Below the pieces are notes generated by a model, which worked only from the letters and a program-made list of their open reading frames with translations, made no database searches and was not told where the DNA came from. A stretch of 64,000 bases of DNA from Billgrantia kenyensis. Its GTDB lineage: Bacteria > Pseudomonadota > Gammaproteobacteria > Pseudomonadales > Halomonadaceae. The position numbers were made by a program, and so were the translations under genes. Shown here piece after piece: positions 10,101 through 18,390 of the stretch. The stretch covers positions 1 through 64,000 of the forward strand of contig NZ_JACEFT010000022.1 of assembly GCF_013697085.1 (NCBI RefSeq), given 5' to 3'. Every line of letters begins with the position of its first letter. Position 1 is the first letter of the stretch.

Positions 10101-10762
10101 GTGCCCAGCTCGTGCAGCCAGACGTCCATGGCGTCCGGTCCCCGGTAGTGGCGCCGGTTCCAGTCGTGATAGGCACCGCCGCGGGTGAAAGCGACGAAAC
10201 GACCGTCCGGGGAGAGCTGCGGCTCGGAGCCGAAGGCGTCATGCAGGCGCGTGTACTCCCCCCCTTCAGGCGATAGCCGGTATGGGCGCTGGTCGCGATA
10301 GACGTCGGCTTCGAGCATGCCCGAGAAGGTGATCACCGGCTCGCCCTCCTCGTCGCGACCAAACGAAGGCTGGCGCAGGTGTTGGTCGCCGTGGGTGAGC
10401 TGGGTGAGTTCGCTGCCGTCCCGGCCCATGCGCCACAGATTGAGATAGCCGTCGCGCATCGAGGCGAATACGATCCGCTCGCCATCGTCGCTCCAACTGG
10501 AGTGCAGATCGTCAAGGTCGTGTCGAGTCAGACGTATCGCTTCGCCGCCTTCGGTCGAAGCGCGCCAAAGATCGCCACGCCAGCTGAAGATGAGCTCCGA
10601 TCCATCCGGGCTGACGGAGGGAAAGCGGGGAAGAGCCACCTGTCCGGATTGAGCCAGCGCCACAGCTGGCAGGCTACCCAGCAGGCCGCCCATGACCGTC
10701 AGCAGCGTCAGTCTGCTCACGGCGTTACAGAGCGGCAGGCGACGAGTTCGAGGTCCTTGCAT
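7133..10762 (-). CDS. Tricorn-like S41 family serine peptidase with N-terminal beta-propeller and PDZ domain
   Basis: The 1209-residue protein begins with a signal peptide ending near ALAQS, so it probably acts in the periplasm. Repeated WD40/TolB-like blades (SPDG, WSPDG, WSEDG motifs) fill about residues 40-400 and 540-800. A PDZ domain lies near 935-1010 and the S41 core at the C-terminus. The tricorn-type Ser-His pair (ASHMG, about residue 878) and the nucleophile-region motif SYSNAE (about 1110) are present. Tricorn proteases degrade peptides fed through the propellers. An acidic, Pro-rich linker of roughly 120 residues (about 410-530) splits the propeller region. Monocistronic, divergent from the acyltransferase at 10921. 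Confidence 0.9.
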   Translation of the reverse strand: MQGPRTRRLPLCNAVSRLTLLTVMGGLLGSLPAVALAQSGQVALPRFPSVSPDGSELIFSWRGDLWRASTEGGEAIRLTRHDLDDLHSSWSDDGERIVFASMRDGYLNLWRMGRDGSELTQLTHGDQHLRQPSFGRDEEGEPVITFSGMLEADVYRDQRPYRLSPEGGEYTRLHDAFGSEPQLSPDGRFVAFTRGGAYHDWNRRHYRGPDAMDVWLHELGTDEFEPLTERDGDDGMARWVDEDTLLFMSDREDQTVNLYRMELDAERSIERLTHFDERDLQHYDVSQDGSTAVLQVWDTLLTLDLEQPDAEPQPITLRAPEDGRDNYTLRRINRDVSEAALSPDGQTMAYIAYGRVYVRHVDEQSPTLLVTPNSHARHHDLAWSPDGLRLYFVNDEDGSESIYQAQVTLTRDEVRQNHEQQRQAEHQWDGDPNVDLASAGEELDAELPETLETDDDNDYDPELESRGDEPEDPFAPQDPGFILDPVLIPEPGAPTDVPPPPQEPQVEVESIPEEELEEELPEDIPEDRDPTRWHDAIQFEVSPVIDAESNDRDVSPSPDGRSLAFRRGRGDLVVHDLESGEERTLVEGWDSFMHWRWSPDSRYIAYSQNDLDFSANVFVVPVDGSEEPANITRHPRNDLNPRWSEDGRKLTFISNRSGENYDLYRVYLDAELEVYTPRELTTYYRNAREEAQNRSPLPVTESEGEEDSAPQDVAELELENAWRRIERVTASPAHQTANEMSPGGDRYVFNAGSDGLVAMNWDGSQRTRIGPRADVQHLNITGEQVVYIANGRVGVANLSGSGSPRYLDISDRLRIDLREQALQKFHEAARVIGENFYRTDLKGLDWSSVVDDYATLIHGARTPSEFSDIANRLMGELAASHMGVSNPGPVSALREPSGRLAIEHEKIVSQHDGRIGFRVTNVIPGGPASRGPMPLAPGDIITEIGLQSFEQNETLLQRLRGQVDEEVIVTFDRPGEDGYTEYRTMLHTVSLTELARLKYDAFREESRRQVEELSDGRLGYLHIQAMNQTSLEGFQGDLYAAAADKDGLIIDVRNNGGGHTTDRILTSIMAGEHAYTVPAGADLDDTGHYPQDRLDAPRYTLPINMLANEKSYSNAEILAHAFTTLGRGTLVGQQTYGGVISTNSHTLIDGATVRRPFRGWYLPDGTDMEHNGAMPQLLVEQTPQDEVAGRDRQLEAAVADMLERIDGEE

Positions 10763-10920
10763 TGCGAGCCGATCCTATGCCGATACCATGCATCCCCAAC
10801 GTAGCAATGATTTTCCTCCTCATCGAATGCGAGTCGGTCAGCTTGGCTCGTTGCGCCAATGTCATCTAGGCTTTTGGCAGAAAAGCGGGCGTTTGCCATC
10901 CGTTCAGGGAAGGAGGGATC

Positions 10921-12207
10921 ATGAGCCACGCACGCGACCCCTATCCCGATGCGTTACGGGCCATCGCGCTGCTCATCGTGGTGCTGGGGCATTGGGTGGC
11001 GACGCTGCCACGTTTCGAGCAGGGCGTGCTGGTGGATACCGGGCACATACTCGATGCCTGGGAGCCTGCCGGCTTCTTTACCTGGATCGTCCAGGTCGTG
11101 CCGCTATTCATCTTCGTCTCGGCCGCCGTCAGTTCGGAAGGCGTGTGGCAGCGCTATCGCTCAGGCGAGTCCCATGCCCGTTGGTGGGCGGATCGCGCCT
11201 TGGGGCTGGCCCGTCCCACCGTGACCTACCTGGCCGTGCTGAGCGTACTCGTGGCCATCGCATCCTTCATCACCCGCGATGGCGTTCTGGGGCCGCTCAA
11301 TCATTCGCTGACCGTTCACCTGTGGTTTCTGCTGATCCTGCTGGCTGTCCAGCTGATGCTGCCGATTTCGGTCTGGGCAGACCGTCGTTTCGGCCTGTGG
11401 CCGGCGGCGGTGCTGATCATCGCCATTGCCGTGGTGGACCTGCTGCGCTCACGCCCCACCGCCTTCGACGACTGGCTCATGCTGGGTCAGCTGGTGACTT
11501 CGGAGCATGACTATTTCGCCTGGGTGAATACGCTGTTCTTCTGGTTGCTGCCTCAGCAGCTCGGTATCGCCTGGTGGAACAATCGCTTCAGCGGTCGGCG
11601 CGTCGGCGCTGCGCTGCTGCTGCTGGGGTTGGCCTGGCTGATGGCCGCCGTCGCCCTTGGCTATCCGCCCTCGATGGTCAATGGCAATGCGGGTGGCGAA
11701 ACCAACCTGCTGCCGCCGACCCTGGCGCTGCTTGGCGTCATGTGGTTTCAGGTGGGGCTGGTGGTGCTGTTCGAGACACCGGTGCGGCGCTTTCTCCAGC
11801 GCCAGCGGCTGGGGCGCTGGATGGCGATGATCGGTGCGTTCGGGCTGCAGCTCTATCTCTGGCACAAGCTGGCCGAGCTGCCGGCGGCCTGGCTGGGCCA
11901 GCGCCTGGACTGGCCTATCGATGCCGGCATGCCGGGCGAGCCGGGGTTCTGGATCGGGCGCCTGGAGTGGCTCGCTCTGTGTGCCCTGATGGTGGTACCG
12001 GTCATGCTCGCTGCGCTGCTGATCGAGCGCTACCGCAAGCAGGATGTGCCAGCCGCAATGCAGACTGGCAGGATAATCGTCGGTGGCTTGGCGTTATTCC
12101 TCGGCATCGCTGTCAGCCTGGCGCTGGGAGCCTTCCCTGGGGCGCTGATCGGCCTGCCATTGGTGGCGCTTTCCGCCTGGCTGCTACGTGCACCGCGTCA
12201 GGCCTGA
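10921..12207 (+). CDS. Acyltransferase-3 family integral membrane protein
   Basis: A 428-residue protein with ten or more hydrophobic helices. The first contains the family-type opening with ALLIVVLGHWVATLP, in which the conserved His sits after the first helix. Acyltransferase-3 proteins modify exported sugars or lipids at the cytoplasmic membrane; the substrate is unknown here. The ATG at 10921 follows a strong AGGGAGGG-type ribosome site. Its 3' end overlaps the convergent hydrolase gene by 24 bp. Confidence 0.8.
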   Translation: MSHARDPYPDALRAIALLIVVLGHWVATLPRFEQGVLVDTGHILDAWEPAGFFTWIVQVVPLFIFVSAAVSSEGVWQRYRSGESHARWWADRALGLARPTVTYLAVLSVLVAIASFITRDGVLGPLNHSLTVHLWFLLILLAVQLMLPISVWADRRFGLWPAAVLIIAIAVVDLLRSRPTAFDDWLMLGQLVTSEHDYFAWVNTLFFWLLPQQLGIAWWNNRFSGRRVGAALLLLGLAWLMAAVALGYPPSMVNGNAGGETNLLPPTLALLGVMWFQVGLVVLFETPVRRFLQRQRLGRWMAMIGAFGLQLYLWHKLAELPAAWLGQRLDWPIDAGMPGEPGFWIGRLEWLALCALMVVPVMLAALLIERYRKQDVPAAMQTGRIIVGGLALFLGIAVSLALGAFPGALIGLPLVALSAWLLRAPRQA

Positions 12208-12969
12208 CTCGGTGAGCCACGTTTGGATCGCCGCCACCACCCATTCGGGATCATCCAGCGGCAGGTCGTGACCGGCGTTGGGGTGACACTTGAGAGGCCA
12301 GCCGTAGCGCTTCGCCAGGCGCCGTGAGCAGTGCCACGACACCATTTGATCCGCCTTGGACGTCAGCAGCAGCGTCGGGCAGGCCGGCGGGCGTTCGGGA
12401 GGGGGATAACCACGAGCGGCAGCCAGCAGCTGGCGAACCAGATTGGCGCGGCCGACGGGGGCCTGTTGCTGCCACTCGGCGTGACGCCGTGCCAGGGCGG
12501 AGAGGTCATCACGCTGTCGTGTGGTCATGCGCAGGATCAGCCGCTCGCGCTGCTCGTGGCCGAGTGGCAGCAGCCCCATCAGCAGGCGCGGGTATTGGCG
12601 CGGGCGCAGGCGCCGGTAGAAGGGAGCGATGCCGCGCAGGCTCGAGTTGATCATCACCAGACACTCCACTTCCGCGGGGTAGCGCTGGGCCCAGCGCAGC
12701 GCCACCATGCCGCCCAGTGAGATGGCCAGTACCCGGTATGGGCCCGGACTCTCCTGCGCCTGCAGCTGCTCGCGTAGCGATTCGACCATGGCGTCGATAC
12801 TCACCGGGCTGGCCTCACGCCACAGCTCCCCATTTCCCGGCAGATCCAGCGCTCGGGCCGGCTCACCGAGAGCCTCGGCCAGCCGGGCGGGAAACCCTTC
12901 CCAGTGGCGGGCCTCGCGTACCAGGCCGCGCAGCAGTATCCACCTCGAGCGCGTCTGCGCGTGGCTCAT
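12184..12969 (-). CDS. Alpha/beta hydrolase
   Basis: The 261-residue cytoplasmic protein has an alpha/beta hydrolase fold. The nucleophile elbow reads AISLGG, with Ala in place of the usual first Gly, and the C-terminal His is in NAGHDLPLDDPEW. This resembles BioH- and MenH-like small esterases, but no pathway genes are near. The start codon overlaps the stop of the 12966-14540 gene by 4 bp (ATGA), so the two hydrolases are probably translated in a coupled manner. Confidence 0.8.
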   Translation of the reverse strand: MSHAQTRSRWILLRGLVREARHWEGFPARLAEALGEPARALDLPGNGELWREASPVSIDAMVESLREQLQAQESPGPYRVLAISLGGMVALRWAQRYPAEVECLVMINSSLRGIAPFYRRLRPRQYPRLLMGLLPLGHEQRERLILRMTTRQRDDLSALARRHAEWQQQAPVGRANLVRQLLAAARGYPPPERPPACPTLLLTSKADQMVSWHCSRRLAKRYGWPLKCHPNAGHDLPLDDPEWVVAAIQTWLTESGLTRCT

Positions 12970-14540
12970 GGACGGTTCTCTGCTGCCGTGGCCGGAGGCT
13001 CGACCACCCAGGGATCGCGCTCCACCTCATCGTGGCAGCTGGCATCCACCGGGCTATGCGGATCATCGAGGAACGCCTGAATCATGGTCGAGCGGCACTC
13101 GTTGACCGGATTGTGCCCCAATGCCTGCATCTCCACGTACTGCAGGTTGGGTAGGGTGCGTTGAAGGTGCTGGCTCCAGCGTGGACCGCAACAGGGGTCC
13201 ATCTGGCCGTGGATCGCCAGAGCCGGCGTCTCGCCGACCGGCGGGTCGTTATGTTCGGCCGGCACGTCGCCATCTTTGCCCCACCAGGCGCATAGCCAGG
13301 GAGGTTCGAAGCCGAGCACGGCAGGCTCGCGTTGCACGGCAGCGATGGAGTCATCCTGGCTGGGTCGGTTGCTGCCCATGTCGCTGCATACGTGCGCCAG
13401 GAAATAGCCCAGTGCATAAGCGGGAGCCTCTGGCTCGGGGTCGTAGTCCTCGATGCGGAAAAATTCTGCAAGTCGCGAATAATCCCCTGCTTCGATGTCA
13501 GCTACCAGGCTGGGGAGCTCGGCATAGTCTGAGGCCAGCGTCAGGTAGAGAGTATCGATGAGGGCGGCGCCGTCGAAGTAGAGCGCCTGGTCGTCCTGTT
13601 CTGCATGCGTCACATGTGCCACGAAGGGGCGGCCGTCCAGTGTGCGCCGGGCCCGGTCGAAAGCCTGCATCCAGTTGGGCAGCATCTCTCGGCAGGCCTC
13701 GTCCTCTGCCGCGCACAGCGCCAGGGTGTCAGTGAAGGCCTGCTTGGCGGTGTAGAGCTCGTCTACCGGCGGGCGGTTGCGCAGATGATTGAACCAGGGC
13801 CAGCCGAAGATGGCGGCGCGAATGCTTTCAGGGTGGTACTGAATGAAGGAGGCGACCGTACCGCTGCCGGTGGAGGAGCCGAAGGCATCGATCTGCTCGT
13901 AGCCGAGCAGCTGGCGTATTTCGTCCACGTCGCGTGACACTGCATGGGCGTTGTATTGGGCGACGTCGATGCCTGCTTCGCTGAGCTTGCGATAGCAGGC
14001 CTCTACTTCAGAGGTGATCAACTCGAGGCGGTGCATCGGATCCAGCGAAGCGGTAATCGCCGGTGTATGGAGAATGTTGTGATAGGGAGAAACTGCGGCG
14101 TAATCGGGGCACTCTAGAGCCGGGTCCGCATGTGGGAAGCCGCGGTGATCCATCGTCACCAGGGTGCGCTCGCCGACGTCCTTGAGCAGCTGCTCAAGAT
14201 ATTCGCGATTGTCCAGCGAGGAAAAGCCCGGCCCGCCGGGGAAGAAGAACACCGGCGGGGCTTCGGTATTTGTCGCTTGCTCGCCGCCCGGCTCTGGCTC
14301 GATGACTGCCACCGGAAGCGTGACACGATTGTCGCCCGGGGCGTTCCAGTTCTCGGGGGCGTGGAAGCTGTAACAGCTGGCGTCCAGTTCGCGCAGTGCC
14401 TCGGTTGGACACTCGGTGCTATCCAGGCGAGGCAGCTCTCCCTCTTCCTGTTGGCTTTGTGCATGGCTTGGCGCAGTGAGCAGCAATGTCGCCGGCAGGG
14501 CTGCCAGCAGGAGACGCTGGCGAGTTGGTATTATTCTCAT
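12966..14540 (-). CDS. Exported alpha/beta hydrolase, proline iminopeptidase/TAP-like
   Basis: This 524-residue protein has a signal peptide (LLLAALPATLLLTAPSHAQS) and a large alpha/beta hydrolase domain. The oxyanion-hole strand FFPGGPG lies near residue 100, the nucleophile motif GSSTGSG near 222, and a C-terminal segment with IHGQMDPCCGP resembles the TAP-like C-terminal domain. Related enzymes remove N-terminal residues from peptides (prolyl or tripeptidyl aminopeptidases). Several cysteines suggest disulfides and a periplasmic location. It is the first gene of a two-hydrolase operon. Confidence 0.85.
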   Translation of the reverse strand: MRIIPTRQRLLLAALPATLLLTAPSHAQSQQEEGELPRLDSTECPTEALRELDASCYSFHAPENWNAPGDNRVTLPVAVIEPEPGGEQATNTEAPPVFFFPGGPGFSSLDNREYLEQLLKDVGERTLVTMDHRGFPHADPALECPDYAAVSPYHNILHTPAITASLDPMHRLELITSEVEACYRKLSEAGIDVAQYNAHAVSRDVDEIRQLLGYEQIDAFGSSTGSGTVASFIQYHPESIRAAIFGWPWFNHLRNRPPVDELYTAKQAFTDTLALCAAEDEACREMLPNWMQAFDRARRTLDGRPFVAHVTHAEQDDQALYFDGAALIDTLYLTLASDYAELPSLVADIEAGDYSRLAEFFRIEDYDPEPEAPAYALGYFLAHVCSDMGSNRPSQDDSIAAVQREPAVLGFEPPWLCAWWGKDGDVPAEHNDPPVGETPALAIHGQMDPCCGPRWSQHLQRTLPNLQYVEMQALGHNPVNECRSTMIQAFLDDPHSPVDASCHDEVERDPWVVEPPATAAENRP

Positions 14541-14763
14541 TTTGTATCCCTCGGTTGTGATCCTGACGGGCTTCGCTTGTCAAGCTAGCAGCCGCGCCAC
14601 TACCGTCAAACTCCCATTACCGCCTGCTAACCGACGGCAATAAACCAAGACATGGTTCGTTTTGATGGACCCCGAGTGGCCAACTATTTTGACGGGTGCA
14701 ACACATCACTTGGCAGGAGGCTGTGCGGCTTTTCCGCACGTCACGTCAAGATAGGAGTGGACC

Positions 14764-15186
14764 ATGCAAGTACGTGAAGTGATGACCAAGCGGCCCGACT
14801 ATTGCCCAGCCGATGCCAGCATTCGCCAGGTCGCCGAGCGAATGCGCAAGGACAATTCCGGCTTTGAGCCGCTTGTCGAAGGCGACCGAATCGTGGGCAC
14901 CGTGACCGACCGAGATCTCACGGTTCGCGCCCTGGCCGAAGGCAAGAGCCCGGATGACAAGGCGAGTTCGATAGCTTCCAGTCAGGTGCTCTACGCCTTT
15001 GAAGATCAGGACGTGAACGAAGTGCTGCGCAACATGCAGGAGCAGCACGTGCAGCGCCTGGTGGTACTCAACAACCAGAACGACAAGAGTCTGGTTGGCA
15101 TAGTGACCCTCGGTGATATCGCTGACCGCTGCGAAGACGATCAGATGGCCCGCGAGATTGCCAACTGCAGCAAGCACTACCACTGA
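14764..15186 (+). CDS. Two-CBS-domain protein
   Basis: The 140-residue protein consists of two CBS motifs, about residues 5-60 and 70-130 (starting VREVMTKRPDYC; second with LVVLNNQNDKSLVGIVTLGDI). Such CBS pairs bind adenosine nucleotides and often act as stress-related sensors. The ATG follows GATAGGAGTGG. It is monocistronic between a hydrolase operon on the other strand and a strong intrinsic terminator. Confidence 0.9.
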   Translation: MQVREVMTKRPDYCPADASIRQVAERMRKDNSGFEPLVEGDRIVGTVTDRDLTVRALAEGKSPDDKASSIASSQVLYAFEDQDVNEVLRNMQEQHVQRLVVLNNQNDKSLVGIVTLGDIADRCEDDQMAREIANCSKHYH

Positions 15187-15242
15187 GAGCCAATCATTCC
15201 GCCCAGGAAGACGACCCCAAGCGAATGGTGGACAAGCAGACA

Positions 15243-15270
15243 GGGCATCGCCAGGCGGTGCCCTTTTTTT
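15243..15270 (+). terminator. Intrinsic terminator after the CBS gene
   Basis: The stem GGGCATCGCC / GGCGGTGCCC (15243-15263, including one G-U pair and a very short loop) is followed by seven T residues (15264-15270). It ends the CBS transcript and sits just before the phosphoesterase gene. Confidence 0.85.
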
Positions 15271-15346
15271 CGTGCGTCAGGGGTAGCTAGTGAAGAGGCA
15301 GGGACGATACGTTAGCGTGGAACGACGTTTCCGGAAAAGTCGCGCC

Positions 15347-15838
15347 ATGCACTCGAGACGATTCGATATCAATGCTCCCATCGGAGTGATCTCCGATACC
15401 CACGGGCTGCTGAGCGAGGAGGCCGTGGAGCTGCTCGGGGGCTGCGGACTGATCCTGCACCTGGGTGACGTGGGAGCCAAGGCGCAGGATGAGGCCATCC
15501 TCGAGCGCCTCGAGGAGCTGGCGCCGCTGTGTGCCGTACGTGGCAATATCGATACCGCCGAGTGGGCAAGCTCCCTGCCGATCCGGCTCGATCTGGTCGT
15601 CAATGGCTGGCGTCTGCACCTGGTCCACGACCTGGCAGACTTCGACGAGAAAACCGAGTGCGATGTCGTGCTGCATGGCCATTCCCACAAGCCGCGCCAC
15701 CAGTGGCAAGGGCCTCGCCTGCTGTTCAACCCCGGGGCGGCAGGCAAGCGGCGCTTCCGCCTGCCGATCACCCTGGGCAAGCTCTGGGTGGATCGCCGTG
15801 GGCTACGGGGTGCCATCCTGCATCTGCCCGACGCCTGA
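15347..15838 (+). CDS. YfcE/MJ0936-type metallophosphoesterase
   Basis: A protein of about 163 residues with the calcineurin-like phosphoesterase signature in order: ISDTHG (Asp-x-His), HLGDVG, RGNID and HGHSH near residue 110, followed by FNPGAAG. The family are small Mn-dependent phosphodiesterases. The frame is open from a GTG at 15290; the ATG at 15347 is preferred because the conserved fold begins about ten residues later and GGAAAAG lies upstream. The substrate is not known. Confidence 0.8.
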   Translation: MHSRRFDINAPIGVISDTHGLLSEEAVELLGGCGLILHLGDVGAKAQDEAILERLEELAPLCAVRGNIDTAEWASSLPIRLDLVVNGWRLHLVHDLADFDEKTECDVVLHGHSHKPRHQWQGPRLLFNPGAAGKRRFRLPITLGKLWVDRRGLRGAILHLPDA

Positions 15839-15867
15839 ACCTTCTTGACCGTGCAAGCCCGGCGTTT

Positions 15868-16824
15868 TCAGAAGGGGTGCGCTCCGGGCCCGGGGCGTGC
15901 CATCGGAGGGGCATCGCTGGGTGTGTAATGGATGGGCTCCGGTGGCTGTGGTCGGCCCGAGACCAGGCGGCTTCCCATCACACGGAGTACGCCGCGCCGG
16001 GTAATGGCCGAGACGTTGGCCATGCGGCCCAGGTTCTCGCCATCGGCGGTGACCGTATGGGGATGGCGAAGCTGGATATGGCACTGCGACGATTGGAAAT
16101 GCGCCATGGTATCGCCGGAGCGGGGCGCTCTTCCGAGCAGCCGTGTAGTGATGAAGGCCATGCCGACGCGCCACCATGACTCGTGACGTATTGCGACGAC
16201 ATCCAGCATGCCATCGTCGATTCTGGCCTGGTTAAGCTCGTGGCCGCCACCGAAATAGGCCCCGGAGGCGATGGCGATGGTGAGCCAAGGACCTTCGACG
16301 ACCTGGTCGTCGCACTCGATGCGCCCGTGAATTCCCCGCTGCATGCCGAGCCGCTGGGCCAGCGTCAGCAGATAACTGAACCGGCCCAGTCGCTGTTTCT
16401 GATCCTGGGTAGCTTGACGAGAAGGAAGCGTGCCTAGCCCGATGTGGGCGACGTTCAGAAAGACATTGCCGTTGAGCCAGGAGACATCGACTTCCACGGT
16501 TTGCTCCGAGCGCATCATCCGGCATAGCTCCAGCGGATCGTCAGGCAAACCCAGGTTGCGTGCGAAGTCATTTGCCGTGCCGGAGGGCAGCACGCCGAGG
16601 GTCGCCTCGCGCTCTACGCAAACCGAGGCCACCCGGTTGACCGAGCCGTCGCCACCGGCGACCAACACTCGGTCGCCAGGTGCCACGTGCTGTTCCCAGT
16701 CGGTCTCGCTGAGCCCGTGTACATTCAGCTCTTCGATACCCGCCGCCCGTAGATAGCTACGCCAGTACGATTTACCTTGCCGGCCATCACCGGCTGCCTT
16801 GTTGACGATCAGCCAATACGTCAT
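15868..16824 (-). CDS. Diacylglycerol-kinase-like lipid kinase (YegS/BmrU family)
   Basis: The 318-residue product carries the DAGK catalytic motifs GGDGSVN (near residue 55) and LPSGTANDFARN (near 80). Members phosphorylate diacylglycerol or other lipids using ATP at the inner face of the membrane. The ATG at 16824 follows AAGGAG with six bases of spacing and is preferred to the GTG five codons upstream. It is divergent from the oxidoreductase operon that starts at 17218. Confidence 0.9.
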   Translation of the reverse strand: MTYWLIVNKAAGDGRQGKSYWRSYLRAAGIEELNVHGLSETDWEQHVAPGDRVLVAGGDGSVNRVASVCVEREATLGVLPSGTANDFARNLGLPDDPLELCRMMRSEQTVEVDVSWLNGNVFLNVAHIGLGTLPSRQATQDQKQRLGRFSYLLTLAQRLGMQRGIHGRIECDDQVVEGPWLTIAIASGAYFGGGHELNQARIDDGMLDVVAIRHESWWRVGMAFITTRLLGRAPRSGDTMAHFQSSQCHIQLRHPHTVTADGENLGRMANVSAITRRGVLRVMGSRLVSGRPQPPEPIHYTPSDAPPMARPGPGAHPF

Positions 16825-17217
16825 CGGTGTCTCCTTCACCTTGGTCTTCTCCTGTCTGAAAGAATAGTGAGTCTTTCATCATCGCGCCTTAACATGGGGC
16901 GGCTCGGTGCGCTGTGCCTTGGAAGTGACAAGAAAGAACCTCCACTCGGGGCCCTTGAAAACAGAAAAAAATCCACTGGCTCAACGGTATGCATGCCCGG
17001 GACCGGCATGTTTCAATCTGCCTCATATCGACACGCCGAGCAGGCTGCCCCCACCTCGACTGTTTTCCCGCTTTCGCCACGACATCCAGTCGGCGCCATT
17101 CGCGCTGGCTCCTTGGCATGTCGCTGGTCCGGAGCCGGTAATCCGGCGAGGCTGCCGTATGTTCTTCGCCAAGGTGTCGAGACTGACTGTCCTCAAGACA
17201 CTGCCAGGAGGCCCATC
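16825..17217. other. Intergenic region between divergent genes
   Basis: About 390 bp separate the divergent lipid kinase and oxidoreductase genes. No further gene, RNA or clear repeat was recognised. The frame of the oxidoreductase stays open through it, but it shows no conserved protein features. A strong AGGAGG (17206-17211) at its right end belongs to the downstream gene. Confidence 0.5.
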
Positions 17218-18390
17218 GTGCCAATAGAGAACGCACCGACCATTCCGGCCACCATGAACGCCATGGTCCTGACCGGCCACGGCGGTATCGACAAGCTGGT
17301 CTATCGCACTGACGTCGCCATGCCGCGCCCCGGGCCGGGCGAAGTACTGGTGCAGGTCACCGCCACGGCCAAGAACAACACCGACCGCAAGGCCCGCGAG
17401 GGGCTATACCCGACCAAGGAGAAAGGGGATGTCACCTCGTTTGCCATGGGCGGCGAGCCGACCCTGACCTTCCCGCGCATCCAGGGTGCCGACGTTGCGG
17501 GGCGCGTGGTGGCAGTGGGCGAGGGCATCGCTGCCTCGCGCATCGGCGAGCGTGGCCTGCTCGATTTCAACCTCTATGCCGACGAGCGGCGCGACATCAA
17601 CCTGACGCCGGACTACTATGGCCACGGCGCCGACGGCGGCTACGCCGAGTACATTGCCGTGCCTTCGGACCAGTTCCATCACGTGCCCAACCCCGAACTC
17701 GCCGATGCCGAGCTGGCGGCCATGGGCATGTGCTCCTATCAGACCGGCTACCACATGATGACCTCGGCCCGGGTCGCGGCGGGGGAGCGAGTGCTGGTCA
17801 GCGGGGCCAGCGGCGGCGTGGGTGCCGCGCTGATCCAGATGTGCCGCATCGTCGGCGCGATTCCCTATGCCGTGAGCCAGCCCGACAAGGCCGAGGCGTT
17901 GCTGGCGCTGGGCGCCGAGGCGGTGATCGACCGCGGCGATCTCTCTACCTTCGTCGAGCGCGTGCTCGAGGCCACCGGCGGGGCGCCCATCGATGCGGTG
18001 ATGGACCTGGTCGGCGGCGAGATGACCGACCTGTTCATCGACACCATGATCGGCGACATGAAGGCGCGTACGACCTACCCGCGGCTCTCCATCGCCGGGG
18101 CCAGCGGCGGCAATCTCAGCGAGATCATGTGGACGCGGATCTACCTCTATCAGGTGCAGATCTTCGGTGTCTCCCACGGTACCCGTGAGGAGGCCGAGCA
18201 ACTCGTCGAGTGGATTCGCTCCGGCCAGCTCAAGCCGGTGCTGCACGCCGCCTTCAAGCTCTCCGAACTGCACGAGGCGGAGCGCTACTTCGTCAACCGC
18301 GGCAGCAATTACCTGGGCAAGATCGTCGTCGTGCCCGACTCCCAGTGGGCCGAACATGGTGCCCCTTTCGCGCTAAAGGACAAGGCATGA
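17218..18390 (+). CDS. MDR-family NAD(P)H:quinone oxidoreductase-like protein
   Basis: A 390-residue medium-chain dehydrogenase/reductase. The Rossmann motif SGASGGVGAA lies near residue 200, and the N-terminal GroES-like domain has GEVLVQVTATAKNNTDRKAREG. The usual catalytic-zinc GHE motif is absent, so it belongs with the zinc-free quinone-oxidoreductase/enoyl-reductase branch. Start: GTG at 17218 with AGGAGG six bases upstream; an ATG at 17254 is an alternative. Its stop overlaps the start of the proline-racemase-family gene by 4 bp (ATGA), so the two are translationally coupled and probably act in one catabolic step or route. Confidence 0.85.
   Translation: MPIENAPTIPATMNAMVLTGHGGIDKLVYRTDVAMPRPGPGEVLVQVTATAKNNTDRKAREGLYPTKEKGDVTSFAMGGEPTLTFPRIQGADVAGRVVAVGEGIAASRIGERGLLDFNLYADERRDINLTPDYYGHGADGGYAEYIAVPSDQFHHVPNPELADAELAAMGMCSYQTGYHMMTSARVAAGERVLVSGASGGVGAALIQMCRIVGAIPYAVSQPDKAEALLALGAEAVIDRGDLSTFVERVLEATGGAPIDAVMDLVGGEMTDLFIDTMIGDMKARTTYPRLSIAGASGGNLSEIMWTRIYLYQVQIFGVSHGTREEAEQLVEWIRSGQLKPVLHAAFKLSELHEAERYFVNRGSNYLGKIVVVPDSQWAEHGAPFALKDKA

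Noticed and set aside
17404-18357. Minus-strand frame opposite the MDR oxidoreductase
   Set aside because: His/Asp/Gly-rich composition typical of antisense of high-GC genes and no recognisable domain.
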